DNA of 64,000 bases from Pristionchus mayeri (taxonomy: Eukaryota > Nematoda > Chromadorea > Rhabditida > Neodiplogasteridae), in NCBI GenBank assembly GCA_036245805.1, contig BTRK01000003.1, forward strand, positions 10,788,001 through 10,852,000, given 5' to 3'. Below are positions 34,819-46,057 of this stretch, in pieces (the first letter of the stretch is position 1; every line of letters starts with the position of its first letter). Both the position numbers and the translations under genes were made by a program. The notes below the pieces were generated by a model. The model had not been told where the DNA came from. It saw nothing but the letters and a program-made list of their open reading frames with translations, and did no database searches.

Positions 34819-35129
34819 TAGAGTTCTCTTGTTGGAAAAAAATCGTTATTGGAAAATTACCCCCCTCCCCCTCACCGCAAAATGAGGTTGCCGCTTATTG
34901 GAAATGACGTATTATTGGAAAATTATTGGAAAACGATTTCCCAATAAGAAAGCACGAAGAAAAGGGGTTATTGATCGTTGAAACTCAATCGACTATTTTC
35001 CAATAAGTTTCCAATAAGTTATTGGAAAATTCCACCATACAATAGATGTTATTGGAAAATGAGATGAGTGAGAGACTCCTTTGTTCTCGCTATTGGAAAA
35101 TTGGAACATTTTCCAACAAGAGAACTCTA
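34819..35129. mobile_element. hAT-like MITE rich in TTCCAATAA, right copy
   Basis: Mirror of 14,171-14,481 with the 8-bp duplication gtaatgag at 34,811-34,818 and 35,130-35,137. Its presence with identical flanks in both arms means the insertion predates the palindrome. Confidence 0.85.
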
Positions 35130-35957
35130 GTAATGAGAGATGTATTGTACTAATATCAGTGCATTCGCATAAGAACCGCAGATTTTTCCAATAAAAGGGT
35201 ACATCAAAAACATGCACTTTGGGTTTTTCACATAATCTGATAGCCAAAGGGGTCCTACTTCGATTTGTGCAAACGAGATGACCTGAAACAATTAATTAGC
35301 ATAATTACATGCATCATAATTTTGTTCATACGAATACATATTTGAGCACTACTCGGTGAAAACACACCCAAATCTTATGAAAACTTAGTGTTAGTCTAAA
35401 CTTGGTGCTCTGAATCGATCCTTGATTTTAGTTTATGCAAATTGTATCTTTTATTGTTTATGCAAAATTTCATGGATGTTTTATTCGAAAACTAAAAATG
35501 TAACCCATCTAATTTTTTGATATGTTGTTGGAATTTATAAGATCTACCCAAGAAAAAAAATTGTTGCCTAAAAAGTTGCCTAAACCCCTTTCGCACAATC
35601 TGATGGAGCCGATTGGTCAATTTCCGTCTCAGAGAGCTGTGGCATGAGCTAAAGTTCCGAAAACCCTGGACTTCCATTGTCTCGTTCCATTGTTCCGAAT
35701 CTCCCATTGTCCGCAGTTAATTGAATTTGTTCTTCCACGCAAATGATCTTTTTTTCTGAGTTGACTTGCTGTGCACCACAACTTCATTGCGAACTGTCGG
35801 AATCTCACAGCTTAAACTTTTCTTTGAAACTCAACCGATGAAATTCACATACGTTGATGCGGACCTTCATGCGGAAAATTTACATACGTTCATGCGGGAG
35901 GGGAGGAAAGAAGCATTTTTTGGAAGACGTTTTTCGTGCATTATGTGGTGCTTCTAT

Positions 35958-36556
35958 TAAAACGCGTTCTTTATAAGAGTGATGTTGGCATGGCACAACT
36001 CCGACAAAATGATCGCCCGGGGCTCAAACTTTCAGTATATGACCCATAGGGACAAATAAACTTTCCGCCGGAAGTTGGACCCCAAATTCCAATTTTGACC
36101 TACAAAAATCGATAATTTCAAATTTTGGATCTAGGCCTCATGCTATACATCATTCGAAAAGTATTTTGGCATTCGAAAAGTGGACTTTCAAGAACATAAT
36201 TTGATTGTGCATTACATTTGGAGAAAAATATATCGAAACTGGAGGGTGCTGGTGTGTTTGAGAAGGGAAGCAACCACAATATTTAAGGAAAATAGCGAAA
36301 AATATGATTTGAAACGATGTAAAACACGTCATAGTAGATCTTTTTTGGCGAAAATGCAGATTCTCGCATAACTTCTCACGCTCTTTCGAATGATGTATTG
36401 TAGGTTAAAATTGGAATTTGGGGTCCAACTTCCGGCGGAAAGTTTATTTGTCCCTATGGGTCATATACTGAAAGTTTGAGCCCCAGGGGATCATTGTGAC
36501 GGAGTTTTGCCATCATCTGACCATTCCACTGCGTTCTTACAGAGAACGCGTTTTAA
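35958..36556. mobile_element. foldback element with TTAAAACGCGTTCT ends, right copy
   Basis: Mirror of 12,744-13,342, with the same inverted inner arms and TTAA ends. No coding capacity. Confidence 0.65.
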
Positions 36557-36980
36557 ATAAGGTTGAAGCCGTCTGGGGTTGCTAGTCGGTTCGAGTCGAG
36601 AAACATAACCGAACAACACGTGTTCAACATGCTAATGTTAATGTAATGTTGGGGGTGGGTACTCTCGAAAACGAGATATGAGTAGTTGGACAGTCTTCAG
36701 ACTGATGATTCGGCAACTTCGGATAGTGAGAGAAGATGCAACCATGGCGTTGAATAAATATTTAGTCAACATCGTATTGAATGGGACAAAAGTTGTCCAA
36801 TAATTGTAAGGTCCCAAAATTGGATGATAAGTTGTCGAGGAGATATATCCATATATGGAACAAAACTTGATAGTTTATTTTGAGGGATCATTGGAACTAT
36901 CAGAAACCGCTCAAAGATGCAAGGGTGAATAAATGTATCAGGCTGTTCAGAAATCTATTCAATTCTTACTGTCACGCGTG

Positions 36981-37076
36981 ATAGTTGCCCACGCCGGTGG
37001 CGACCCCATGGTCACATGTACAGGCAACAAAGTACATATAGGGGTGATGGGGTCTGAAAGACGCCGCCGCCAGTGC
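36981..37076. repeat. short imperfect inverted repeat, right copy
   Basis: Mirror of 12,224-12,319, a member of the dispersed CGCCGCCAGTG / GGGCAACTAT family. Confidence 0.5.
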
Positions 37077-37497
37077 TGAGCAACTATGACTATAACCTAA
37101 ATTCTACAACGTACAGTGATGGGCATGGTCAGAGCCGGAGTCTCGCAGTTGGTTTCCCTGCAGCAATCGGAATATACGCACCTGAATGAACGGACCGGCA
37201 ATCAACATTATGAGGTTTTTGTTTGGTGAAGTTTACTTTTTCAAATTGTTTTTAAATGTTCGGTTGAGTTTCATCCACTCAATATTCGTACCCAGATCGT
37301 ACCCAGATCGTCATTGCCTGAAAGACAATTTTTAAAAAAATATTCCAGGAAATAGTGGCATGTTAACATGGTACCATCTCAGTTCTCCAATTTTACCGCC
37401 ATTGATAGTGATTATCTGTGTCCACTCCTCAGAGAGGCTTATATTTGTAATTTCTTGACTTCGGTCCTCTGACTGTAGTTACCATTGTCACTACCCC

Positions 37498-38456
37498 ATG
37501 TGTTGCGGATGTTGCTGTGTATGCTGCTGCCGCGGAGGTGGGAAACGAACTTGGATTTCAAACGCCTATGAAGAGCCCGTATATTGCATAGTCGATGGCG
37601 ATCGAGTGGTGGGCATTTCAAATTCATTTTACATCCATACAAAGTGATTTGAAAAGTTAATTTTCATGTATTTAAGTTACTCATATTCCAGCACGTCACT
37701 AACTGCACGATGGATTTCCAGCAGGCTAGAGCCACAATGAGTGGGTTATATCTGGGCACTAGGCCGGATTATTTTCCGAATCATAACGTCCTGTGAAAGA
37801 TTGTCGAAGGGTGTTCAAAAACGCCAATATTTTTACGACGTTACTAAATTATGGTGCTATCTATGGTTATCATCCGGAAAGTTATCATCTGCCCGAGTGC
37901 CCAGATACACATTGCATGGGCGACAATTTCGATCTTTGAACAATTGATAGCTGTTACTTTCAGGACGCAATCGAAATTCTCAGTGAATGACCGAATGAAA
38001 AGTTGTATTATTTTCTAACTGAAACACTCAACATATTATTATAGACATCATGCGACAATGTTCGATACTTCTTTCAACATCGGAGGTTTACCACAAGGTG
38101 AGCTCGGTGGGCTTCACTCCAGGTAAATCGAAATCAGCGCTAGCCTTTGAGCCGAATCACTCGGGAACTGTGTACATATCGATTATTGCATTCATCGGAG
38201 GTTCGTTGTCTTATTTCGCCATTATTTGATCAGATGCATTTTCCGTGCAGAATACATTAAGGTAATCGCTCATGCTTTGCCTGTGCGGGCAGATTATTCG
38301 ATTATCGTCGACAAAGATGGGTACATACACAACGCCATGTACGGCACGATTTGGATCGACGAACGCGGAGAAAATCATGGCCCTCTGTCTCTGTTATCAT
38401 GCCTAATTCCGAAACCTCAGCAGATGTATCTGAATAATCCCATTGAGGACGTTTGA
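37498..38456 (+). CDS. four-exon gene with Cys-rich MCCGCCCVCCC start (right copy)
   Basis: Exons are 37498-37643, 37964-38001, 38045-38200 and 38251-38456, with introns of 320, 43 and 50 bp and phases 2, 1 and 1 that join without stops. The product is about 148 residues. It starts with a cluster of eight Cys in eleven residues, then KRTWISNAYEEPVYCIVDGD, SVGFTPGKSKSAL, SGTVYISIIAF, and in the last exon ADYSIIVDKDGYIHNAMYG and IWIDERGENHG. The two I-V-D-x-D stretches may be diverged repeats of one beta-rich domain. Exon 4 must use the acceptor TTTTCCGTGCAG; the upstream GATCAG would give a stop. I infer a membrane-tethered intracellular protein by acylation. No coding difference from the left copy was seen. 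Confidence 0.75.
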
Positions 38457-38783
38457 TGTTTGCACTGGTCTGAATGCAGTACTGCCTTTCCAAACATCTT
38501 TTTATAGCATGAATAAATGGAATGTGTGCTAGATACGTACAGATACGCCTGCGATCAGAATTCTCACTATTATTCTTGACACATATATCATCAGTGATCG
38601 ACTAATTTCAAAATCAGTCTACTTATTTTTAAAAAAAACAATAACAACACGTACCACATAACACACTATCTGTATTGGAAGGTACTCGACCGCGATGTTG
38701 TTTTCCTCTTCTAATGTATGGCGCCTTTTGAGATAGACACCATAACCAGTTCAGCCGCGTAACTTTCCATAATAAATGCTTTA

Positions 38784-39879
38784 CAGGGTGCGGAGAAAGT
38801 ACTTAGACAAAGTTTGAACTCGAATATTTCATCAGTCCTACCAACCTGTTAATGCATGTTATAACACGTTTTAGTATACCACTCGAGGTGTTCAATGCGC
38901 ACTTCAAATAGTATCTCCTAGTAATGACTCGACCCCACCAGTACCGGAAATCCATTATTGACCTTTGGACCCTCGGCGAGCCCCCGAAGGAATTTCGAAG
39001 AAACGCCGAGTTTCCCGTCAGACCGTTCACAATACCATCTGCCGCTTCAAGGTGCTGGGCACGACTAAGGACCGTACTAGAGTGGGCAGACCTCACACTG
39101 CTGTCACTCGGAAGAACAAGAAAATCGTGCAGATGCGAGTTGCACGTGATCCCATCCGATCTATGAGAAAGATGGCGCGTGATCTCGGAATCGACGAGTA
39201 TTCGGTGCGCAAGATAGTTCACTCTGGTCTCACGTCCCACCCTTACAAGATGCGTAAGAGCCATGGTCTGACCGGCATTCACAAGGAGAAGAGGCTCAAG
39301 AGATGCAAGAAGCTCCTAGGGAGGATCGCACATGGCGAACATCTCACGACTCTCTACTCGGATGAGAAGGTGTTCACGGTGTAGCAGTTTTTCAACAGCC
39401 AGAACACGAGGATCATTGCCAAGTCAAGTCAGCAAGCCAATGCCCGAGGAAGAACTGTCTCACGTGTTTCCCACCCGCAATCGGTGATGGTTTGGGTTTG
39501 CTCGACTTCATTCCATCCGAGGAATGGCCCTCGAACAGTCCGGATCTCTCTCCCCTTGACTTCAGTGTGTGGTCGGTACTGGAGAAGAATGCTTGCTCTG
39601 TTCGCCACCAGAGTTTGGATAGCCTCAAGAAATCCCTCAAGAAGTCCCTCCAGAATGCATGGGAGAAAATCGATACCCACTACCTGCGATCCGTCATCGA
39701 CTCAGTCCCTTCTCGTCTCAAGGCTGTCGTCAAGGCCAATGGAGGTCAAATCGATTAATATCATGTTGTTATCTTCCTACTGTCTCTGATAAATAATGTG
39801 CACTGTTTCAAAAAAAGTCGATGCCATTGAAGGAAGATACATGGTTAAATCCATGTCAAAGTACTTTCTCCGCACCCTG
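38784..39879 (+). mobile_element. defective maT-like transposon, right copy
   Basis: Mirror of 9,422-10,517. Transposase remnants lie at 38,965-39,384 (HTH region to SDEKVFTV, then TAG) and 39,492-39,758 (PSNSPDLSPLDF region). The middle catalytic segment is deleted at about 39,485-39,495. Confidence 0.8.
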
Positions 39880-40245
39880 CACATAATTCTGTATCGGTGT
39901 TATTTGACCAATTCATAAGTTAATTATGAACGAGTAATGTTTTTATATATTATTTTAATAGCACCCAAAAGTGTAGAACGAATCACCTGCAATCATGATC
40001 TCGCCTGATATTACAATTGTGAAGCATAATGTATGTTCAGTAGAGTTCAGTATAGCGTGTTTTAATCAAGTTTGTCAATTGGGCACTCTCAGTCGCATCG
40101 TCCTATTTTATCACAGGATTCATAATCTCAAAAAGGAGCGTTTTTGTAAACCGACTCCGAACTTTCCAACGAAAGAATAATTCTCCTCGTTAGCCCTTTC
40201 GACTTTATCATAAACGCTGGAATGACCCTAACATTTAAACATTTC

Positions 40246-41148
40246 GGCTCTGTGCGAATAACGTGGTACGTGTTTTGTCCTATGCGACTAACGTGGTATG
40301 TATTACGTACCATGTGGTACGTATCATTTATCATGGTACGTAACTTTTTATTATGGTACGTAACTTTTTTTGCAAAGCTGACCAAATATGCTCAATATGC
40401 GCATAATTACATAATTGTTCCCTCCTCTAGGCGAATCCAAGCTTCCGCCTTGTCCCCGCCCTTCATTCCTTCTCCTCTGCTCCTCCCACTTCTCTTTCAC
40501 TGGAGCACCTGTCCTCTGACTAGGTACCCTGAAAGTGATGCACTTCTACGCCGTAGTCCTGCTTCTTCTCGCATTGGGAGAATCCCGTCGGCATGAGCGT
40601 CTTCGGGCTATCCAAACAGTCAAAGATGGTATTTTCATCATATATGTGTTATTCTTCAATCGTATTTTTTTCTTCAATCTGTCGACGGTACCTCCCAGTA
40701 CTGTGAAACCAGTTTCATCTTCCTTAGCTACTACAATCAGTTGGCAACTACCAAGACGACTAGAAGACAGACTACGACCACCACGAGAAGGCCCGTGCAA
40801 CCAACACCGAGATATCCCACTCAAAAAAATCCCCCAAGATCGGATGAACAAGACGAGGACCAAGATCTGCAACTGCGAAGGATGGTCATAGGCACAGGCG
40901 CCATGAAAGTTTATATTAGGGGATACCGCTGTTTCTGCTAACTCTATATCCATTACCACAAAGGGTTGGGCCAATACAGCACATATAGGTCATATATTTG
41001 ACCGATTAAACAATACAAGTTACGTACCATCATAAAAAGTTACGTACCACAGGGGGATCGGTACGTACCATAATAAAAGTTACGTACCATGTGGTACGTA
41101 GTACGTACCACAAATAAACGGCACGTACCACGTTATTCGCACAGAGCC
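40246..41148. mobile_element. TACGTACC-rich inverted-repeat element (right copy)
   Basis: Mirror of 8,153-9,055, with the same GGTACGTA clusters in both ends and the ggctctgtgcgaataacgtg termini. It encloses the Thr-rich ORF at 40,538-40,941. Identical position and flanks in both arms show that it predates the duplication. Confidence 0.6.
40538..40941 (+). CDS. candidate small secreted Thr/Pro-rich protein (right copy, open)
   Basis: Exon 1 (40538 to about 40627) encodes MHFYAVVLLLLALGESRR, a likely signal peptide followed by a basic stretch. Exon 2 (40699-40941) follows an acceptor CTCCCAG and reads YCETSFIFLSYYNQ, then a Thr/Arg/Pro-rich tract (ATTKTTRRQTTTTTRRPVQP), an acidic DEQDEDQD patch and a C-terminus ending GYRCFC. 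Low-complexity Thr/Pro tails are common in secreted, O-glycosylated nematode proteins. The obvious donor (GATG|GTATTT) leaves phase 1 while exon 2 needs phase 0, so the splice model is not solved. The left copy carries a TAG in exon 2. It lies inside the TACGTACC element and could be cargo or chance. Confidence 0.35.
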
Positions 41149-41295
41149 AACATTTAATAAGACATATCTTTTTTAAGCTCACTCCTATCGCCTTGGCTCG
41201 GTTATGTTTCACAAATATATGTTAAGAGTATAATTAATATTTCACAATGGTTGCGTGAAATGAATCAAGACTAAAAATATTTGACAAACTTTAAT

Positions 41296-41439
41296 AGAGG
41301 TGGCGACGTGATTTATGAGATTCGGTGCTTCGATCACTTTGATATTGCCGATTATCCCTTCTGAAATCTTCTGGTTTAGTCTGTCTTCATCGAACACGCT
41401 ATCCTTGCGTCGTCTAGCCAAACCTACGCCTTGCTGCAT
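41296..41439 (-). other. possible orphan exon, right copy
   Basis: Mirror of 7,862-8,005. Protein-like composition but no partner exon. Confidence 0.2.
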
Positions 41440-41791
41440 TGATGGAACAACTATCTAGAGAAAATAATATACCGTGGCATCTGTAGAGAGCCAAACAACA
41501 GCTCACTTGCACTTGCAGTTAGAGGATCAATCCAATTTAATCTATACGTACTGCTTCCCCTTTCATCGGCAGTGGTATCGGTATCTCCAACCCACACACT
41601 CTCTCACATTCTAAAATGAGCGCGAGAGTGTGTGAAATAGAGAAAGAGTCAGAGAGTCAAAGTGAGCGAAAGAACACTCGATATCGAGAGAGTCAGAGAA
41701 TTGTGCCATATCAATTGCTTAATTGCCTTTGGTTCCGGATTGGTTCTATTCTTCTCCAGAAAGGCAAGCTGGATTCAATAGCGAATAGCGC

Positions 41792-41800
41792 CTATATAAG
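41792..41800 (+). promoter_or_regulatory. TATA box
   Basis: The sequence ctatataag lies about 210 bp upstream of the ATG at 42,008, with an outron and an acceptor (TTCGCTGCAG) in between. Mirror of 7,501-7,509. Confidence 0.4.
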
Positions 41801-42007
41801 CGAAATATATCAGGAAGGAAGGTATCCGACATCGAGTCCCCTTTCATTCAAAACCATCTCAGCGTCTAGTCTGTCACCAGCGTGTCTGATCCATTGTCCG
41901 TCTTTTCGCTTGACTTATTAAGATGCTAGTAGTGTTCACCCGTTAATTCCGTCCGACATTGATCTACCATCGTATTTTCATGTTAAGATTGCTAATTTTC
42001 GCTGCAG

Positions 42008-42559
42008 ATGATGCTGGTCGTGGTCATCCTTGCAGCAGCTGCAGCAGCAGTCAGTGCAGCACCGTTCGATCAGAACATTGTAAGAAGTAGTGTTCATTGA
42101 GTTTATCTCCGAGGTTCGGAAAGTTATCAATATTGTCGCCATGTATCCGTTTTCTCAGTGACATAGCAGGCGTCAAGTTTTCCCATTTCAACTGAACATT
42201 CAGTGAGAAATATGAGCTCTTTCAGTGCGAGGAACTTCAAGTCAACAGTGCTGTGGTGACCTACTCTTGCAGTGGTAGCATTATCGCTGGATGCCTGGCC
42301 GAAATTATATGCAAAGAAGGTGAAATTGTGCTATATACTAGCAGGATATTGAAATCTCCATTTTTTAACTAATGCGTGAGTGCAAACTTTTAAGATCAAG
42401 TACTATTTTCCAGATTTGATCATTCGTCCTCCCCTCTTCCCTTCAACCTCATACCGTAAGTTCCAGTGCGTCGCGAAGCAGGGATGGGTGGATATGGAGA
42501 CTCGTGACAAGCTATATGCTTATCCTATCAAGTCATGCGTGGTTACCGAACAGGAGTGA
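42008..42559 (+). CDS. small secreted Cys-rich protein, three exons (right copy)
   Basis: Exons are 42008-42079, 42208-42319 and 42414-42559, phases 0 and 1. Signal peptide MMLVVVILAAAAAAVSA, then a mature domain of about 90 residues with seven cysteines (FQCEEL, YSCSG, AGC, IICKE, FQCVAKQGW, KSCVV). The pattern of paired Cys with a GW before the last Cys recalls nematode C6-type secreted domains, but the match is by eye only. The acceptor at 41,997-42,007 directly precedes the ATG, so the mRNA is probably trans-spliced. A TATA box lies at 41,792. The neighbours on both sides are intergenic. Confidence 0.65.
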
Positions 42560-45280
42560 TAAACCCATGCATTTACATCCCAAGGACCGCATATATGCTC
42601 TCATGATAAATCATTTCGGTAAACAATCATCAAATGTTAACTCATTGTCCATACAAATATCACCACCAATTACGAGATCTGCAGCGAACTTGGGCATTGC
42701 AATTAGCCTTTTCCAAGAGAAGTCTTTCGTCGAACACTTTCTGGTAATATTCCCCTTGTATGTTCAAAGCATTACCTCGAACTTTGTTTAATTCTCGTTT
42801 TGTGCTCAATTTGCACATGAAGGCACGATCTAGCGTAGAAGAAGGGGGCCAGATATTACAGGGGAAGCGCTACTACACATTAATATTCATTACCATCCCG
42901 ATTATTCCATTATTATTCAGTTTTTTTTTACGAATTGAGATGCTCCAGTGCTACACAATTCGTAGTTCTAATCCCTAAAGCGTTCCTTGGCACGATCCTT
43001 TTGCTCTTTTGTTCCTTTCCGTCGAGCCTTTGCTCTCCAACTCATTAATTATGCAGTAGCTAAACAAAGAACGAGGAAGCGCCCTTTGCTATCTCGCAGA
43101 GCATCTGTCAAGCGCAATTTCGAATAGGGAAATGTGTCGCGCCCTCATCCCTTCTCGTTGACTAATGGGCGAGATTTCATCACACTGAGTCAAATTCATC
43201 GTGGGAAGAGATAGTTTGGCATTACTCTCTCCATTATGCGCCCTCTAACACCGCTCAGACAGGGGAGAGAGCATGCAGAATGAAGAGAGTCAATTTGTGA
43301 GAAGCCTTCTTTGGTCTCGCGAAAGAGCAAAGTATCGAAAAGCGCTGCGCTTCAATTGCTCTTTTGCTCGCCCTTTCCCTCGCGCTGGAACTTAATCGGC
43401 CCCGGGGGCATGTACCTTTTCCAGACTGAAATATGCCCCGGGGCTATATTTGCTACGTACAAAAGCGTTTGGGAATCGCGTTCTGGTAGTAAACGATCTG
43501 AAATTGCTATTTCGCTGTTCTTTCCCACATTTTCGCACTTTCCCAGACGAAATATACCCTGGGGCAGTTCGGGAATGTTGTTATTGCTCATTCTGATAGT
43601 CCTAGTATTTCTTGCTCATTTTTCCCATTGGTCTCGCCATTTTCTGGTCTAACTAAGAGCATTGTCACTTCAGATGTGTATTGTGTTTTCTTCTCATTGG
43701 AGAAAATGAGGCTTCTAAAGGCGATATTAGAGCGTAATTAGAAACATTTCGAATTAATTGCGCGTATTTCTCGTCGGTGTGCTCCGCGTCGAAGTTGTGT
43801 AAGCATTGGTCGTGTAGCATATGTTTACTGCTGATTTTGAATATAAATACAACTGTAGAACTCTAAAAATAGTCGTATTTTGTTAAATTATTGGCTGATA
43901 TTGTCCCTTCCCACCCTCATTTTCGAGAGTCCACTAGAGGGGAAATGCATCAATGCTCCATGTCCTTCAGTATTCCCACTCATTTTTCATCGCCTAATCT
44001 GGGTAGGCTCAAGAGGAGGAAGATGGCTCTTCATCTCTTTCTCCTCTTTCGTCATTTTGTGCTTGTCTGACTCTCTCCAATTTCCCTGCTCTCTCGCGTT
44101 CTCTAACCTAGGATAGAGTGGGCTAATGAAGAGCGTCAGACCATTGTTCAGACTCCTCCTTCCTCGTCATTGGAGAGGGTTTCGCTATGATTTCCCTAAT
44201 TCCGGTCACTCTTTTCCCTAGCTAAGGCGAGGGAGCGTGCAGAACGAAGAGACGGTTTCTTGATGCATGCCCAACTCATTTTGAGACCGTCATTTTGAGA
44301 CCATCTGTCCTTGCAAGGGCGGCTCAAAAGATTGGTGACTCTCTTCCTATTGTCTTGCAATTATTCCGTTGTTTCACTGCAATGTAGCAAACCCTATGTT
44401 CATGGCTTTAGCTATAAGGGTGGATGTCTGAGTTCGTTGGTCTAGACTTTTGCTTGTAAATTACTTAGGGATCAATGGCAAGAAGATAAGTCAATTCAAA
44501 GCCAATTCGAATTTTGGTCTAGCCAAACCCCCCCCCCCTCCCCCCCTCATCACGATCCCCCTCTCTCTCCTTTCTTACAATTGTGCAGTTGTTTTTTTCA
44601 ATTAGTCAACTACATTGTTGCGACTACAAATTTGGCTTAGTATAAGAGATAGCCAATTCTTTACTGCAGACTATGAATGGCATACTAGCTATGACTCTTC
44701 ATAATCAATGCTTTCTCATCGTTGACAGTCAAGTGACGCATAATTCAGAGCACTTGTGTTTGAAAGATGCATCGAAAAATTGAGCGGCATTTTCGAACTC
44801 CGCGATTTCTACTTCTAAGAAAACTTTTTCAAAATACGGTACACTCGGAATCTGTCGAGCGCTGTATTTCGTGGCACTATTTAGAAGTTTTAAAATTGTT
44901 GTACTATCTGCTTTTCCTAAACGCTGATGTCACTATGAACACTCTCTGCGCTTCTCCACTCGAAAGTGGAAGGAACAATAGTCAAGCCAGAATTCCAAAG
45001 CAATCTCTTGTAATGACGCAACCTTTTCGTGACATTCAGAGATGACGTCAAAATGCTCCCCATGTTTCTAAATTTGTCTTCCGATTTCGTCCCGACCAAT
45101 GTTAGTCTGTGCGTTTTCCCCTCTGTTGAGAACTAAAATGGCTCTGTAAAGTGAGAAGAGCATTTCAGTCTGAGTCATACCAGGAGTGTTTCACAGCTCT
45201 TTCATATCTAGCTGCTCCCTCGACCAGTGATATCATTATCAAATCCATATGTAACTATCATTTCAAAATTTCTGATCCCA
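42560..45280. other. no gene supported; mirror of 4,026-6,741
   Basis: CT-rich intergenic DNA with the C-run at about 44,526-44,548. Compared with the left arm it has four extra bases near 44,490 and SNPs near 44,899 and 44,949. Confidence 0.5.
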
Positions 45281-45820
45281 ATGAAGTCTCCAGTCCTGAT
45301 AGCGGTTAGTCTCATCGCGCTCGTCCTCGTTGTATCGTTGGAAGCCAGAGTGGTGAGTTTTTTGAGAGTACAAGGAAAATATATCAAAACCATCATCTTT
45401 GCAGCATCTGCGCACCAACTCGCCCGACATCCAGTGCAGAGAAGGTAATTTGTACCGAACATTTTGCGCTCGCCTTCGTGTTTCAATTTCTTACGAAGCC
45501 GTCCCTATTCTATGTTCGGAAATCGAATTGAAAAACGACGAGACCTATCTTGATAGTTGTTTTGTGTTTGTATGCGTGATACGCTTGTGAGGGATTGACT
45601 ACTAGAAGCAATCAGCAGAATTTACGATATTGGTGAAACATACCTTTCCTAAGAGATTGATATAATGCTAAATGACTTTCGGTGTATACCGTCACTGTGC
45701 TGAGAGTTTCCTCGGGCGAAGATAACATCGAATTTACTGAGTGTATTACAACATACAATATTTGTAGGATGCGCAAACTGCTTTGCATTCGAGGCCTGCA
45801 TGCGCAACCACATCTATGAG
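45281..45820 (+). pseudogene. truncated right copy of the secreted Cys-containing gene (exons 1-3 only)
   Basis: Exons 45281-45352, 45405-45444 and 45768-45820 mirror exons 1-3 of the gene at 1,795-4,025, with intact signal peptide and phases. The donor after exon 3 (GAG|GTTTGT) is present, but exon 4 lies beyond mariner in the left arm and is absent here because the palindrome ends inside mariner 2. A functional transcript would need a new 3' exon from 47,300 onwards. I did not find a convincing one. Confidence 0.65.
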
Positions 45821-46057
45821 GTTTGTTTTCCCACTTTCTCTCGTTTTCTTTGTATTCTCGCCCATTTAATTCATTTTGCCGCCCACTCCACTCCATAAAT
45901 ATAGCTGTAGCTGGGCTAAAGTGAGCAAGCACAGCTAAAAATATACCCTTCCCACTTACGTAGCTTTGAAAAGAGCAAATTACGCCTTGTTGTTCGAACA
46001 CTGGAGGAACGTTGGAATAGGGTGTACTAGTACTTTGGTTGTGTATAAATCAAATTA

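Noticed and set aside
40546..40974. A 142-residue minus-strand ORF in the right arm that is interrupted in the left arm
   Set aside because: It is antisense to the Thr-rich ORF and its composition follows from that tract. No domain or splice context.
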